DNA from: Nonomuraea cypriaca
GTDB lineage: Bacteria > Actinomycetota > Actinomycetes > Streptosporangiales > Streptosporangiaceae
Reading direction: 5' to 3'
DNA length: 60,405 nucleotides
Assembly: GCF_015645445.1 (NCBI RefSeq)
Contig: NZ_JADOGI010000041.1
Location: forward strand, 1 to 60,405
Below, piece after piece: positions 28,345-37,701 of the stretch. Under the pieces are notes generated by a model. The model was not told where the DNA came from. It did no database searches and worked only from the letters and a program-made list of their open reading frames with translations. The translations under genes and the position numbers were made by a program. The first letter of the stretch is position 1. The number at the start of each line of letters is the position of its first letter.

Positions 28345-29154
28345 TCATCCGCGCGGGGTGAACTGGGCGAGGTTGTAGATGCCGAGGCGCTTCTCGATGT
28401 CGGCGACCTGGTTGACGACGCCGGTGAAGCCCGCCGCGCCGAACCTGCGGTGCTCCTCGTCCTCGAAGATCTCGGCCATGTCCAGGAACTCCTTGGGCGG
28501 GACGACGTCACGCAGGGCGGGGAAGACGACGGTGTCCTCGCGGGCCTCGTGCGGCTCGTACATCCGGATGAACGCGTTCATGTCGGCGACGAGGCCCTGA
28601 CGGGGTGAGCGGGTCGGCCTGGGGGTGACCGGCGGGCTCTCCCTGGGCGCCGCTCTGCCGGTGGCGTCGATGATGCGGCTGGTCACCAGACGTCCGCGCT
28701 GGTGCTGCAGCACGAGTACGGGGACCACGTCGGTCAGCTTGCCCGCCTTGACCAGGCGCGGGAACACGTACCGCTCCTCCAGGCGCTCGTGGTACTCCTC
28801 GATGAAGCTGCGGATGATGCGCGCGCCGGCGTTCAGCTCCTGGTAGGGGGCCGCTTCGCCGACCTCGAGCCGCCTGATGCCCTCCCGGTAGATCAGCAGG
28901 ATCCGTTTGAGCACGCCGTGCTCGCGCATCAGATCCTCCGGCGGCGTGACCGGCACCTCGTCCTCAGCGCCCGGCGTACCGGCCGGCGGCGACACGGCGG
29001 TGCCCGCGCCCAGCACCGCGTCCATGCCCGGGGCGCTCGCGCAGCCCGCCACGACCAGACCGCCCGCGAGCGCGGCCGGCACCCCCAGCAGCTCGCGCCG
29101 GCGCATCGCCGGCGGCTGCTCGGCGCACCTTCCGTCGTCCTCCACCGCCATCAT
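28345..29154 (-). CDS. Hemerythrin HHE-domain lipoprotein
   Basis: A 269-residue protein. A Tat/lipoprotein-type leader (RRRELLGVP, lipobox VVAGC near residue 40) is followed by an all-helical HHE domain with the expected metal-ligand His/Glu positions: MREHGVLKR, EEYHERLEERYVFP, VLQHQRGR, YEPHEAREDTVVFPAL, EDEEHRRFG. Hemerythrin domains bind a di-iron centre and sense or carry O2 or NO; here it would be on the outer face of the membrane. ATG 29154 (tandem ATG ATG, GAGGAC upstream) is chosen; ATG 29106 would begin directly at the Arg motif. Confidence 0.82.
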   Translation of the reverse strand: MMAVEDDGRCAEQPPAMRRRELLGVPAALAGGLVVAGCASAPGMDAVLGAGTAVSPPAGTPGAEDEVPVTPPEDLMREHGVLKRILLIYREGIRRLEVGEAAPYQELNAGARIIRSFIEEYHERLEERYVFPRLVKAGKLTDVVPVLVLQHQRGRLVTSRIIDATGRAAPRESPPVTPRPTRSPRQGLVADMNAFIRMYEPHEAREDTVVFPALRDVVPPKEFLDMAEIFEDEEHRRFGAAGFTGVVNQVADIEKRLGIYNLAQFTPRG

Positions 29155-29322
29155 CACCCGTCCTCTTCGTCCGCGCGGCCACATCCTGTCTCCAGGGCCT
29201 TCCCGCAGGCCGGTAATCAGAGGTGGCCGAAGCGGTAATGCTTGTCCCAGAGCGGGCGGCCGCCGATCCGCTCGTTGACTCCCTCCGGCGAGCGCACTAT
29301 CCATACATCTGAGGAGGCAACC

Positions 29323-29970
29323 ATGGGACTGGGGAAACTGCTGCACGACCACGCGGAGCACGCCGACGGGGGCGGCACCATCGATCGCCCGCGGGCGTAC
29401 GAGATCTTCGCCTCGATCGGCTTCCTTGGCGGCCGGCGGGCGGCCTTCACCCGCGTGGCCACCGCGGCCCGTCCGCGGCCCGGGGACCGGGTCCTGGACG
29501 TGGGCTGCGGCACCGGCTATCTCAGCCGGATCCTCGCCCCGGTCGTCACGCCCGGCGGCCACGTGACCGGCGTCGACCCGTCGCCCGCGATGATCGGCTA
29601 CGCCACCCGGCACGCTCCCGAGAACTGCGCGTACGTGCTCGGCGAGGGCCAGCGGCTGCCGTTCCCCGACGGCTCGTTCGACCTGGTGGTGTCCAGTCTC
29701 GCCGTGCACCACATGCCCGCCGGCGACCGGCCGGAGGCGCTGCGCCAGATGTTCCGGGTGCTGCGGCCGGGCGGGCGGCTGCTCGTCGCCGAGTTCCGCC
29801 CGCCGGCCCATCGCCTGGCCAGGCACGTCGTCGGAGCGCTCTCGGGGCCCGCCATGCGGCACGACCCCCGTGACCTGCTGGGCAGCATGATCCCTGATGC
29901 CGGTTTCCAGGTGGAGTCGGAGGGTGAGCTGCCGTACCTGCTGTACCACGTACGCGCCAGGCGGCCGTAG
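29323..29970 (+). CDS. Class I SAM-dependent methyltransferase
   Basis: A 215-residue Rossmann-fold methyltransferase: motif I VLDVGCGTGYLS (about 58-69), acidic loop VTGVDPS, motif near LPFPDGSFDLVVSSLAVHH, and RVLRPGGRLLVAEF. This is the UbiE/Methyltransf_11 style. GAGGAGG lies 7 nt before ATG 29323. Substrate unknown. It is divergent from the hemerythrin gene and convergent with the lysozyme gene (6-bp gap). Confidence 0.87.
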   Translation: MGLGKLLHDHAEHADGGGTIDRPRAYEIFASIGFLGGRRAAFTRVATAARPRPGDRVLDVGCGTGYLSRILAPVVTPGGHVTGVDPSPAMIGYATRHAPENCAYVLGEGQRLPFPDGSFDLVVSSLAVHHMPAGDRPEALRQMFRVLRPGGRLLVAEFRPPAHRLARHVVGALSGPAMRHDPRDLLGSMIPDAGFQVESEGELPYLLYHVRARRP

Positions 29971-29976
29971 GTACGG

Positions 29977-30696
29977 CTACGCGCGAACCTCCACCTTGCG
30001 GCCCAGGGCGCGGAGTTCGTCCAGGCTCACGGAGGAGACGTTCTGGTCCACCGGGGAGTCGCTGTACTGGTGGATGACCCACTTCTTCCACGGCGCGGGC
30101 GCGGCGACCGTGCCCCTGGCCTCGTTGTAGTTGGCGACCCAGAGCGGGTACTCGCCGAGGCCCTGGCCGTACTCGCTGGCGAAGTTCCAGCTGGAGTAGA
30201 ACATCGGGGTGACCCCGGTCTTGTCCTTCACCCGCTCCAGCCACTTCTTGGCCCAGGCGTTGACGTCGGCGCCGGACCGGCCGTCGGCCGTCTCCAGGTC
30301 CAGGACCAGGAGGTCGCCGGTCCTGGCCGGCTGCTCGTTCACCACGGACAGGAAGAAGTCGGCCTCTTCCACGGGGTCGTTGGCCGGATGGCCGTAGTGG
30401 TAGGCGCCGCGCACGATGCCGTGCCCGGCCAGCTCAGCCCAGTGACGAGCGAAGGAGTCGTCGGTGAAGTCGGTGCCCTCGGTCGCCTTGACGATGCCGA
30501 ATTTCGCGCCGCTGGCGGCCCAGTCGTGCGTCGCCTGGTAGTGGGAGGCGTCCTGGCCGTAGACCAGGTCGTCGGCCCCCGCGTACGCGGGGGCGGTGGT
30601 GGCGGTGGCGACGGCGACCAGGGCGGCCATGGCCGCGATGGCGGCGTACTTGCGCGTGACGCGCCGGATGGGGGTCTTGCAGTCGTGATCGGGCAT
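29977..30696 (-). CDS. GH25 lysozyme (secreted muramidase)
   Basis: A 239-residue exported enzyme. Signal peptide ends near APAYA (residue 39). The GH25 barrel starts VYGQDASHYQ with the first catalytic Asp, and LLVLDLETADG carries the acidic pair of the active site. It has a single GH25 module with no C-terminal wall-binding repeats. It should cleave the N-acetylmuramic acid to GlcNAc bond of peptidoglycan outside the cell. AAGGAG lies upstream of ATG 30696. A c-di-AMP riboswitch fills the leader, matching the known link of that RNA to cell-wall hydrolases. Confidence 0.88.
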   Translation of the reverse strand: MPDHDCKTPIRRVTRKYAAIAAMAALVAVATATTAPAYAGADDLVYGQDASHYQATHDWAASGAKFGIVKATEGTDFTDDSFARHWAELAGHGIVRGAYHYGHPANDPVEEADFFLSVVNEQPARTGDLLVLDLETADGRSGADVNAWAKKWLERVKDKTGVTPMFYSSWNFASEYGQGLGEYPLWVANYNEARGTVAAPAPWKKWVIHQYSDSPVDQNVSSVSLDELRALGRKVEVRA

Positions 30697-30719
30697 GGGT
30701 GGGGGCTCTCCTTGCTTCC

Positions 30720-30840
30720 CTACCGCTTACCGGGTTAGCTGACGGGTTCGGGCGAGGAAGCTGCCCTACTGCACCTTGGTGCCGATTCACCCCATGGGGG
30801 CTTGGGTCCCCGGTTCCGCTCGCGGCGGACTCAGCGGTCA
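30720..30840 (-). promoter_or_regulatory. c-di-AMP riboswitch (ydaO-yuaA class)
   Basis: On the minus strand the leader contains the conserved blocks GGAACCGGGGACCC, GGGGTGAATCGGC, TAGGGCAGC, CCCGAACCCGTCAGCTAACC and GGTAAGCGGT in the order typical of this class. P1 can form between ACCGCT (30833-30838) and AGCGGT (30722-30727). It ends about 25 nt before the start of the GH25 gene. In this class c-di-AMP binding turns expression off, so lysozyme synthesis should fall when c-di-AMP is high. Confidence 0.9.
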
Positions 30841-30980
30841 CAGGCGTACCTGTGATGGTGATCAGAGTATTAAACAGACAAACCCACGGCATATACCGTG
30901 AATGCCGCAGAAACTAATACATCAGACAAGCGGTTGACAAGTGGGTAAATATTGAGTCAATTGGACAAACCTCTCCCGAC

Positions 30981-31010
30981 TTGACCTGGAGTGCACTCCA
31001 GCAGACAGGG
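30981..31010 (+). promoter_or_regulatory. MerR-type promoter/operator
   Basis: TTGACC (30981-30986) is followed by the perfect 16-bp palindrome CTGGAGTGCACTCCAG (30986-31001), the layout of MerR-family promoters where the operator fills a long -35/-10 spacer. The -10 would be near CAGGGT (31006-31011), leaving almost no untranslated leader before ATG 31018. No MerR gene lies in the window. Confidence 0.65.
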
Positions 31011-31017
31011 TTGTCCC

Positions 31018-31884
31018 ATGCACAACGCCACGCGCGCACGCGCCCTCGGCAGCCACCAGGTCAGCGCCATCGGACTCGGCGCGATGCCCATGTCGGTGGC
31101 CGGACACATGCCCGACGAGGCCCAGTCGATCCGGACGATTCTCGCGGCACTGGACGCCGGCATCACCCTGATCGACACGGCCGACGCCTACGCCCCCTCG
31201 CACAGGGACGTCGGCCACAACGAACGCCTCGTCGCCCGCGCCCTGTCCCTGTGGGGCGGGGACGCGAGCACCGTGGTGGTCGCGACCAAGGGCGGACACA
31301 CCCGTAAGCCCGGCGGCTGGGACGTCGACGGCAGCCCGTCGTACCTCAAGGAGGCCTGCGACCGCTCGCTCAAGGCCCTCGGCGTGGACAGCATCGGCCT
31401 CTACCAGCACCATCGCCCCGACCCGGGGGTGCCGTACGAGGAGACCATGGGGGCCCTGAAGGACCTGCACGACGCCGGCAAGATCCAGATGGCCGGCATC
31501 TCGAACGCGAACCCGGAGCAGATCAGGCTCGCCCACGACATCCTCGGCGACCGCCTGGTGAGCGTCCAGAACGAGTACTCTCCGCGCTTCCGCTCCAGCG
31601 AGCCCGAGATCGACGTCTGCGCCGAGCTCGGCCTGGCGTTCCTCCCCTGGTCGCCGCTGGGCGGCATCAGCCGGCACGGCGAGCTGGGCGCGCGGGGCGA
31701 CGCCTTCACCGAGATCGCCGGCGCGCACGGCGTCTCCCGCCAGCAGGTCTGCCTCGCCTGGGAGCTGGCCCGCAGCCCCGTGGTCATCCCCATCCCCGGC
31801 GCCAGCCGCCCGGAGACCATCCTCGACTCCATCGGCGCCGCCACCCTGGAACTGAGCGAGGAGGAGCTCGCCCGCCTCGGCTGA
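31018..31884 (+). CDS. Aldo/keto reductase under a MerR-type promoter
   Basis: A 288-residue aldo/keto reductase. IGLGAMPMSV at the start, catalytic Asp/Tyr in LIDTADAYAPS, Lys in VVVATKGGH, and His in GLYQHHRPDPGV. ATG 31018 is favoured because the operator-promoter ends just before it; the open frame begins further up inside the operator. The transcript is probably nearly leaderless. Such genes are often in electrophile or metal-stress regulons of MerR proteins; the substrate is unknown. Confidence 0.85.
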   Translation: MHNATRARALGSHQVSAIGLGAMPMSVAGHMPDEAQSIRTILAALDAGITLIDTADAYAPSHRDVGHNERLVARALSLWGGDASTVVVATKGGHTRKPGGWDVDGSPSYLKEACDRSLKALGVDSIGLYQHHRPDPGVPYEETMGALKDLHDAGKIQMAGISNANPEQIRLAHDILGDRLVSVQNEYSPRFRSSEPEIDVCAELGLAFLPWSPLGGISRHGELGARGDAFTEIAGAHGVSRQQVCLAWELARSPVVIPIPGASRPETILDSIGAATLELSEEELARLG

Positions 31885-31999
31885 CCCCCCAGCCCGCCGC
31901 CGTCCCCGCAAAGAGCGCGTAAGGATCGGTGCCGACCGGCTACGGCGCCGCGCGGACGGGGTACGTCGCGGGAGCGTGCTCGCTCGGGGGGAGTGGCTT

Positions 32000-33592
32000 G
32001 TGAGAGTCGTCGTCGATCTGACCCGCTGCCAGGGCTACGGGCAGTGCGTGTTCCTCGCCCCGGACGTCTTCGCCATGCGCGACGAGGCGCTCCTGTACGA
32101 CCTCGAGCCCGGCGACGCCCACCGCGAGCAGGTCCTGCGGGCGGCGGCGGCCTGCCCGGTCCAGGCCGTTCACCTCGACCGTACGGCCCGGCCCGGCCAG
32201 GAGCAGGCCGGGCGGCCGTCCGGCACCAGGTACGACGGCCGCATCGTCATCGTCGGCGCCTCGCTGGCCGGGGCGCGGGCGGCCCAGGTGCTCAGGAGGG
32301 AAGGCTTCACCGGGTCGCTCACGGTGATCGGCGACGAGGTCGGCGAACCGTACGACCGGCCCCCCTTGTCCAAGCAGATCCTCACCGGGCAGGTGCCGGC
32401 CGGGCACACGATGCTGCCGCGCCTGCGCGACGTCCACGCCGAGTGGTTGCGCGGCACGCGGGCGACGGGACTGGACGTGGCGGCCAAGAAGGTACGCCTG
32501 GCCGACGGCCGCGAGATCGGCTTCGACCGGGTCCTGCTGGCCACGGGCACCCGCGCCCGTCCCTGGCCCGACGAGACCGAGGCCGCGCTGAAGGGCGTCC
32601 ACACGCTGCGCACGGCGGCGGACGCGGCCCGGCTCCGGGAGGACCTGGCCAGCCGCCCGCGCCGGGTGCTGATCCTCGGCGCGGGTTTCACCGGCTGCGA
32701 GACCGCCTCCGCCTGCCGCGAGCTGGACCTGCCCGTCACGGTCGTCGAACGCGGCGCCGCCCCGCTCACGAGCGCGCTGGGCGGCGTGATCGGCGACGTG
32801 GCCGCGGGGATGCAGCGCGAGCACGGCGTGGACCTGCGGTGCGACACGACCGTCACCTCCCTGGAGGGCGACTCGGACGGACGGCTGCGCCGGGCGCACC
32901 TGTCGGACGGGAGCTCGGTGGAGGCGGAGGTGGCCGTCGTGGCGCTCGGCTCGGTCCGCAACGTCGAATGGCTGCTGGACTCCGGGCTGGCCGCCGGAGT
33001 GTGGGGCGTGACCTGCGACGCGGGCTGCCGCGTGGTGGACACCAACGGCCTGGTGACCGACGACGTCTTCGTCGCCGGTGACATCGCCCGCTTCCCGCAC
33101 CCGCTGTACCAGTACCAGTTCATGACGCTGGAGCACTGGGGGAACGCGGTCGCCCAGGCCGAGATAGCCGCCCACAACATGGTGAGCGACCAGGCGCACC
33201 GCTGGCCGCACCTGTCGACGCCGGTGTTCTGGTCCAGCCAGTTCGGCGTCAACATCAAGTCCGTGGGGGTGCCCACGTTCGCCGACGAGATCGTCGTCAC
33301 CCAGGGCTCGATGGCCGAACGCCGCTTCGTCGCCGTCTACGGATACCAGGGGCGCGTCACGGCCGCGATCACCTTCGACCAGGGCATGTGGCTGGAGTTC
33401 TACCAGCGTCTCATCGAGCGGGCCGCGCCGTTCCCGCCCTCGTTCCGGCACGTCAACAGGCGCGAGGCGACCGTGCCCGTGCCCGCCAGGGTCCCCGAGC
33501 GCGTGCTGCCCACTGCCGGGGCGACCGTCGTGGTGACCGGCCACGACCCGGCGGAACGCCGCGCCTCACTGCTGCACGCGCGGCGGCGATAA
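32000..33592 (+). CDS. Ferredoxin::ferredoxin-reductase fusion
   Basis: A 530-residue fusion. Residues 1-65 are a small iron-sulfur ferredoxin (CQGYGQC with a central non-Cys position, closing CP near residue 53), the kind that serves actinobacterial P450s. After a short linker comes an FAD/NAD(P)H reductase of the BphA4/putidaredoxin reductase type: FAD motif VIVGASLAGARAA, NAD motif LILGAGFTGCE, and VFVAGDIAR. GTG 32000 with GGGAG upstream gives a proper ferredoxin N-terminus; GTG 31976 is a longer option. It lies 23 bp before the P450, so it likely supplies both redox partners for it. Confidence 0.88.
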   Translation: MRVVVDLTRCQGYGQCVFLAPDVFAMRDEALLYDLEPGDAHREQVLRAAAACPVQAVHLDRTARPGQEQAGRPSGTRYDGRIVIVGASLAGARAAQVLRREGFTGSLTVIGDEVGEPYDRPPLSKQILTGQVPAGHTMLPRLRDVHAEWLRGTRATGLDVAAKKVRLADGREIGFDRVLLATGTRARPWPDETEAALKGVHTLRTAADAARLREDLASRPRRVLILGAGFTGCETASACRELDLPVTVVERGAAPLTSALGGVIGDVAAGMQREHGVDLRCDTTVTSLEGDSDGRLRRAHLSDGSSVEAEVAVVALGSVRNVEWLLDSGLAAGVWGVTCDAGCRVVDTNGLVTDDVFVAGDIARFPHPLYQYQFMTLEHWGNAVAQAEIAAHNMVSDQAHRWPHLSTPVFWSSQFGVNIKSVGVPTFADEIVVTQGSMAERRFVAVYGYQGRVTAAITFDQGMWLEFYQRLIERAAPFPPSFRHVNRREATVPVPARVPERVLPTAGATVVVTGHDPAERRASLLHARRR

Positions 33593-33615
33593 GAAAGAGC
33601 GAGGAAAGCCAGGCC

Positions 33616-34836
33616 ATGACATCGCAGAGCGTCTTCGAGCGGATCCTCGACCCCGCGCACCGCGCCGACCCCTACCCGCTGTTCGGCGAACTCCGCGAGA
33701 CCCCGGTGGCACGGCAGGACGACGGCACGTACGTCGTCAGCACGTACCGGGAGATCGTCGCCCTGCTGCACGACCCGCGCGTCAGCTCCGACCGCCGCAA
33801 CCTCGGCGCGGGATCGGCGGACGACCCCTTCCACGACCGGACGCCCTCCTTCATCGGCCTCGACCCGCCCGAGCACGACCGGTTGCGCCACCTGACCATG
33901 CGCCACTTCGGGCCGCCGCACTCGCCGGGCATGATCGACGGACTGCGCCCGCAGATGCTGGCCATCACCACCGAGCTGATCGACGGCATGGCGGGCCGGC
34001 GTCGGGCCGACATCGTGGACGAGGTCGCCTACCCGCTGCCGGTCGCGGTGATCTGCCGGCTGCTCGGCGTGCCGCAGGAGGACGAGCCGCGCTTCCACGC
34101 GTGGGCCGACCAGGTCATCGAGACGCTCGGGCCGGGTGAGGAGGACCGGGCGGAACGCGAGCGCGCCCGCGAGGCCGCGGTGCTGGAGCTGGAACGCTAC
34201 CTCGGCGGGCTCACCGACGACCGCCGCCGGCGGCCGGGCGACGACATGATCTCCCGGCTGATCACCTACCAGGGCCCCGATGGGGCGATGACGCGCCAGG
34301 ACGTGGTCGCCACCGCCGTGCTCCTGCTGATCGCCGGCCACGAGACCACGATCAACCTCATCGCCAACGGCATGCTCACCCTGCTGCGACAGCCGGACCT
34401 GCTGGAACGGCTCCGCGACGACCCGGGCCTGGTCATCCCCGCCGTCGAGGAGCTGCTGCGCTACGAGCCGCCCGTGCAGCTCGTGTCCTCGCGGGTCGCC
34501 CTCGACGACATCACCCTCGGTGACACGACCATCCCCGCCGGGTCGCCCATCGTCCTGGCCCTGGCCGCGGGCAGCCGCGACCCCTCCCACGTGAGCGATC
34601 CAGACCGCTTCGTCCTGGACCGCCCCGGCAACGAGCACCTGGGCTTCGGCGGCGGCGTCCACTACTGCTTCGGCGCGCCGCTGGCCAGGCTGGAAACCCA
34701 GATCGCCCTGACCGAGCTCGTCCGCAGGGTCCGTGGTCCGCGGCTCGTCGACGACCCGCCTCCGTACCGGCCGAGCCCCATCCTGAGGGGGCCGCGCCAC
34801 CTGCTGATCGACTACGACGGCGTCGCCCCGGCCTGA
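33616..34836 (+). CDS. Cytochrome P450
   Basis: A 406-residue soluble bacterial P450. I-helix LLLIAGHETTINLI, K-helix EELLRYE (ExxR), and heme loop FGGGVHYCFGAPLAR with the axial Cys near residue 351. ATG 33616 has GAGGA about 11 nt upstream. The length and motifs suggest the CYP105/107-type group of actinomycetes, but the family number and substrate cannot be given. Second gene of the ferredoxin/reductase, P450, amine oxidase run. Confidence 0.92.
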   Translation: MTSQSVFERILDPAHRADPYPLFGELRETPVARQDDGTYVVSTYREIVALLHDPRVSSDRRNLGAGSADDPFHDRTPSFIGLDPPEHDRLRHLTMRHFGPPHSPGMIDGLRPQMLAITTELIDGMAGRRRADIVDEVAYPLPVAVICRLLGVPQEDEPRFHAWADQVIETLGPGEEDRAERERAREAAVLELERYLGGLTDDRRRRPGDDMISRLITYQGPDGAMTRQDVVATAVLLLIAGHETTINLIANGMLTLLRQPDLLERLRDDPGLVIPAVEELLRYEPPVQLVSSRVALDDITLGDTTIPAGSPIVLALAAGSRDPSHVSDPDRFVLDRPGNEHLGFGGGVHYCFGAPLARLETQIALTELVRRVRGPRLVDDPPPYRPSPILRGPRHLLIDYDGVAPA

Positions 34837-34952
34837 CCCTCACCCGCCACCCCGAATGGTGGTGATCGCCCAGAAACCTATTTAGAACAAGGAGTGGGAT
34901 CACCGGCAACACAGCGTGCTCAGACTCGCCTCTAACAAGATCACGGAGGTGG

Positions 34953-36542
34953 GTGTTGGGGAACAGCAGACGTGACTTCCTGTCCGCCGTCGGCGTGTCC
35001 GGCGGGGCGGGCGCGCTCTTCGCGACCATGGGCGCGCTGGGGCTGGCGCCGTCCGCGGAGGCGTCCGCGAAGGCCGCCTTCGAGCCGCCGGAACCGTCCC
35101 ACTTCTCGCTCACCGGGCGCTCCGCGAAGAAGGTGGTGATCCTCGGCGCGGGGGTCGCCGGCCTCGCGACGGCGTACGAGCTGGGCAAGGCGGGCTACGA
35201 CTGCACAATCCTGGAGGCCCTCGACCGGGTCGGCGGGCGGAACTGGACGATCCGCGGCGGCGACCGCCTGACCGAGCTGGACGGCTCCACCCAGGTGGCG
35301 CGGTTCCGCGAGGGCGTCTACATGAACGCGGGCCCCGCGCGGCTGGCGCAGTGGATGGTCACCATGGACTACTGCCGCGAACTCGGCGTGGACCTGGAGG
35401 TCTTCACCAACTCCAACGCCCAGGCCTACATCTACCACCAGAGCATGCCGGCCCCCGTCCGCTGGCGCACGGCCAAGGCCGACGTGTACGGATACGTCTC
35501 GGAGCTGCTGTCACGGGCGACCGACGCCGGCGCGCTGGACGCCGCGCTGACCACGCAGGACAAGGAACGGCTGATCGCCTTCCTGTCGGGGTTCGGGTCG
35601 GTGGGCAACAGGGCGAGCGGATTCGCCTACACCGGGGGCTCCCGGCGCGGCTACAGCGTGGACCCGGGCGCGGGCGAGCAGACGGGCACCCCGCTCGGGC
35701 CGGTGCCGTCGCTGTCGGAGGTGCTGTCGAGCGGCGTCGGGCAGCGGTTCTCCTTCGAGTTCGGCTACGACCAGGCGATGCTGATGTTCCAGCCGGTCGG
35801 CGGCATGGACGCGATCCCGCGGGCCTTCGCCGCCAAGATCGGGCGGCAGCGGATCCGGCTGGGCTCCGTCGTCACCAAGATCACCGACTGGGCGGATGGC
35901 GTGGAGGTGGAGTACCGGGACGGCCGTGGGCGTACCCAGAAGATCAGGGCGGATCTGTGCGTCGCCGCGATGCCCCCGCACATCCTCGCCAGGACCCCGC
36001 ACAACCTGGGCGCGGAGGTCCAGGCCGCCCTTTCCACCCCGAACGTCACCAACTCCGGCAAGATCGGGCTGGAGTACCGCCGCCGCTGGTGGGAGATCGA
36101 CGAGGACATCTACGGCGGCATCACCAGCACCGACCTCGACCTCGCCACCATCTGGTACCCCTCCCACGGGTACGGCGCCGCCCGCGGCCTGGTCGTCGGC
36201 TACTACAACTTCGGCGCCCAGGCCGACGCGTACGCCGCGCTGAAGCACGCCGACCGCGAGCGCCGCGCGGTCGAGCAGGGCATGCGGATCCACGGCGCGA
36301 AGTACCGCGACGAGTTGGTGTCGTCGGTGTCCGTCGCCTGGAAGCTTCAGCCGCACATCGAGGGCGCGTGGGTGGGGTGGCCGTCCCGGCAGGGGGCGTA
36401 CCAGCTGCTCAACAGCCCGGCCGGGCACGTGTACTTCGCGGGTGACTGGCTGAGTCACATGATCGCCTGGCAGTCGGGAGCCCTGGAGTCCGCCCGCAAG
36501 GTCGTCACCGAACTCCACCAACGCACCCTCAGCACCGCCTGA
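34953..36542 (+). CDS. Tat-exported flavin amine/L-amino acid oxidase
   Basis: A 529-residue FAD enzyme. The twin-arginine leader NSRRDFLSAVG is followed by a Gly/Ala-rich core; the mature protein begins near residue 40. FAD-binding VILGAGVAGLATAYELGKAG, then VGGRNWTIRGGD and the C-terminal GHVYFAGDWLSHMIAWQSGA are typical of flavin monoamine oxidases and L-amino acid oxidases. GTG 34953 is listed, but TTG 34956 has better spacing to GGAGG (34945-34949). It should act outside the membrane and release H2O2. It follows the P450 by 116 bp; joint action with a cytoplasmic P450 is only inferred from position. Confidence 0.85.
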   Translation: MLGNSRRDFLSAVGVSGGAGALFATMGALGLAPSAEASAKAAFEPPEPSHFSLTGRSAKKVVILGAGVAGLATAYELGKAGYDCTILEALDRVGGRNWTIRGGDRLTELDGSTQVARFREGVYMNAGPARLAQWMVTMDYCRELGVDLEVFTNSNAQAYIYHQSMPAPVRWRTAKADVYGYVSELLSRATDAGALDAALTTQDKERLIAFLSGFGSVGNRASGFAYTGGSRRGYSVDPGAGEQTGTPLGPVPSLSEVLSSGVGQRFSFEFGYDQAMLMFQPVGGMDAIPRAFAAKIGRQRIRLGSVVTKITDWADGVEVEYRDGRGRTQKIRADLCVAAMPPHILARTPHNLGAEVQAALSTPNVTNSGKIGLEYRRRWWEIDEDIYGGITSTDLDLATIWYPSHGYGAARGLVVGYYNFGAQADAYAALKHADRERRAVEQGMRIHGAKYRDELVSSVSVAWKLQPHIEGAWVGWPSRQGAYQLLNSPAGHVYFAGDWLSHMIAWQSGALESARKVVTELHQRTLSTA

Positions 36543-36576
36543 CGCGGCCCTGTCCTCACATGTCCTGCGGGCGGAG

Positions 36577-37566
36577 TCAGGAGGCCAGGGAGGCGAGGAG
36601 CCCTCGTTCGCGTTCCTCGCTGAGGCCGGCTCGCCTGGCCCGGTCGAGGCCCTGGTCGCGTTCCCAGGCCAGCAGGTCGGCGATCAGCTCGGCGTGGGGA
36701 CGGTGGCGCAGGCCCGCGGCGCGCGCCGCCTCCCCCGACCGGGCCGACCAGCCCTCCCAGCCGGCTTCGACCAGCCACATCGGCAGCGATTCCGGCCCCA
36801 TGTACTCGTTGACGCCCTGGTCGAGCAGCCAGGCGGAGTCCGCGCGGACGACCGGCCCCGTGTGGCCGGCGACCGCGCGGCACTGCTCGATCCACTCCCC
36901 GAGCGGCAGCACCGGGCCGACCGCGTCGTAGGTGCCGGTGGTCCCGGCCCGCGCGCAGTCGAGCAGCCAGGCCGCCAGGTCCCTGACGTCGATCACCTGC
37001 GTGGGCAGGTCCGGGGAGTCCGGGACGAGCATCGGCCCGTACGGGTCGCGCGCCGCGCGTGCCACCCAGTAACCGGAGCGCCCGCTGTGGTCGCCTGGCC
37101 CGCCGATGAGCCCGGCCCGCGCGATGAGCAGCCGGTCCCCCACAGCCGCGGCGCAGGCCTGCTCGCAGGCTACCTTCGCCTCGCCGTACAGCTCCCGATC
37201 CACCTCGTCGCGATCGGTGGGCGGCAGCAGCGGCGTCGTCTCGTCGGATCCTGGCACGGCGTGGGAGGCGTACGCGTTGCCTGAGGACACGTAGGCCCAG
37301 TGGCCCGCCCGCTCCCCCAGGGCCGCCAGCGCGCCGCGGACCATGCCCGGCTGCCACGACACCTCGACGACCGCGTCCCAGTCCTGGTGACGCACCTTCT
37401 CGTACGCGTCCGCCGCCCGCCGGTCGGCGGTGACCATGACCGCGCCGTCGGCCGCCTGCCCGCTCTCGCCGCGCGCCAGGCAGGTCACCCTGTCTCCGCG
37501 GGCGATCGCCTGCCGCGCCACCTCACGGCCCAGCCAGGCCGTGCCCCCAAGAACGAGAAGATCCAT
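36577..37566 (-). CDS. NAD-dependent epimerase/dehydratase-like SDR
   Basis: A 329-residue extended short-chain dehydrogenase/reductase. Gly-rich cofactor motif [14 protein letters not shown] at the N-terminus, Ser in YVSSGNAYA, and the Tyr-Lys pair in [12 protein letters not shown]. The group is often annotated as reductase or isoflavone-reductase-like; the substrate is unknown. ATG 37566 gives the nucleotide-binding motif directly after the start. It is convergent with the amine oxidase and divergent from the amidase gene. Confidence 0.83.
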   Translation of the reverse strand: MDLLVLGGTAWLGREVARQAIARGDRVTCLARGESGQAADGAVMVTADRRAADAYEKVRHQDWDAVVEVSWQPGMVRGALAALGERAGHWAYVSSGNAYASHAVPGSDETTPLLPPTDRDEVDRELYGEAKVACEQACAAAVGDRLLIARAGLIGGPGDHSGRSGYWVARAARDPYGPMLVPDSPDLPTQVIDVRDLAAWLLDCARAGTTGTYDAVGPVLPLGEWIEQCRAVAGHTGPVVRADSAWLLDQGVNEYMGPESLPMWLVEAGWEGWSARSGEAARAAGLRHRPHAELIADLLAWERDQGLDRARRAGLSEERERGLLASLAS

Positions 37567-37701
37567 GAACTCACCCAACCAGGGGACCGGCGGGCTCACC
37601 AACCGGTGACGGCCGAATCTGCCACAGGCGTAACAGCGCCTTATCATGACAAAACCCGCGCCAGGCCCTTGGCGATCCTCCCCCGCTGGAGAGAGACAGA
37701 C

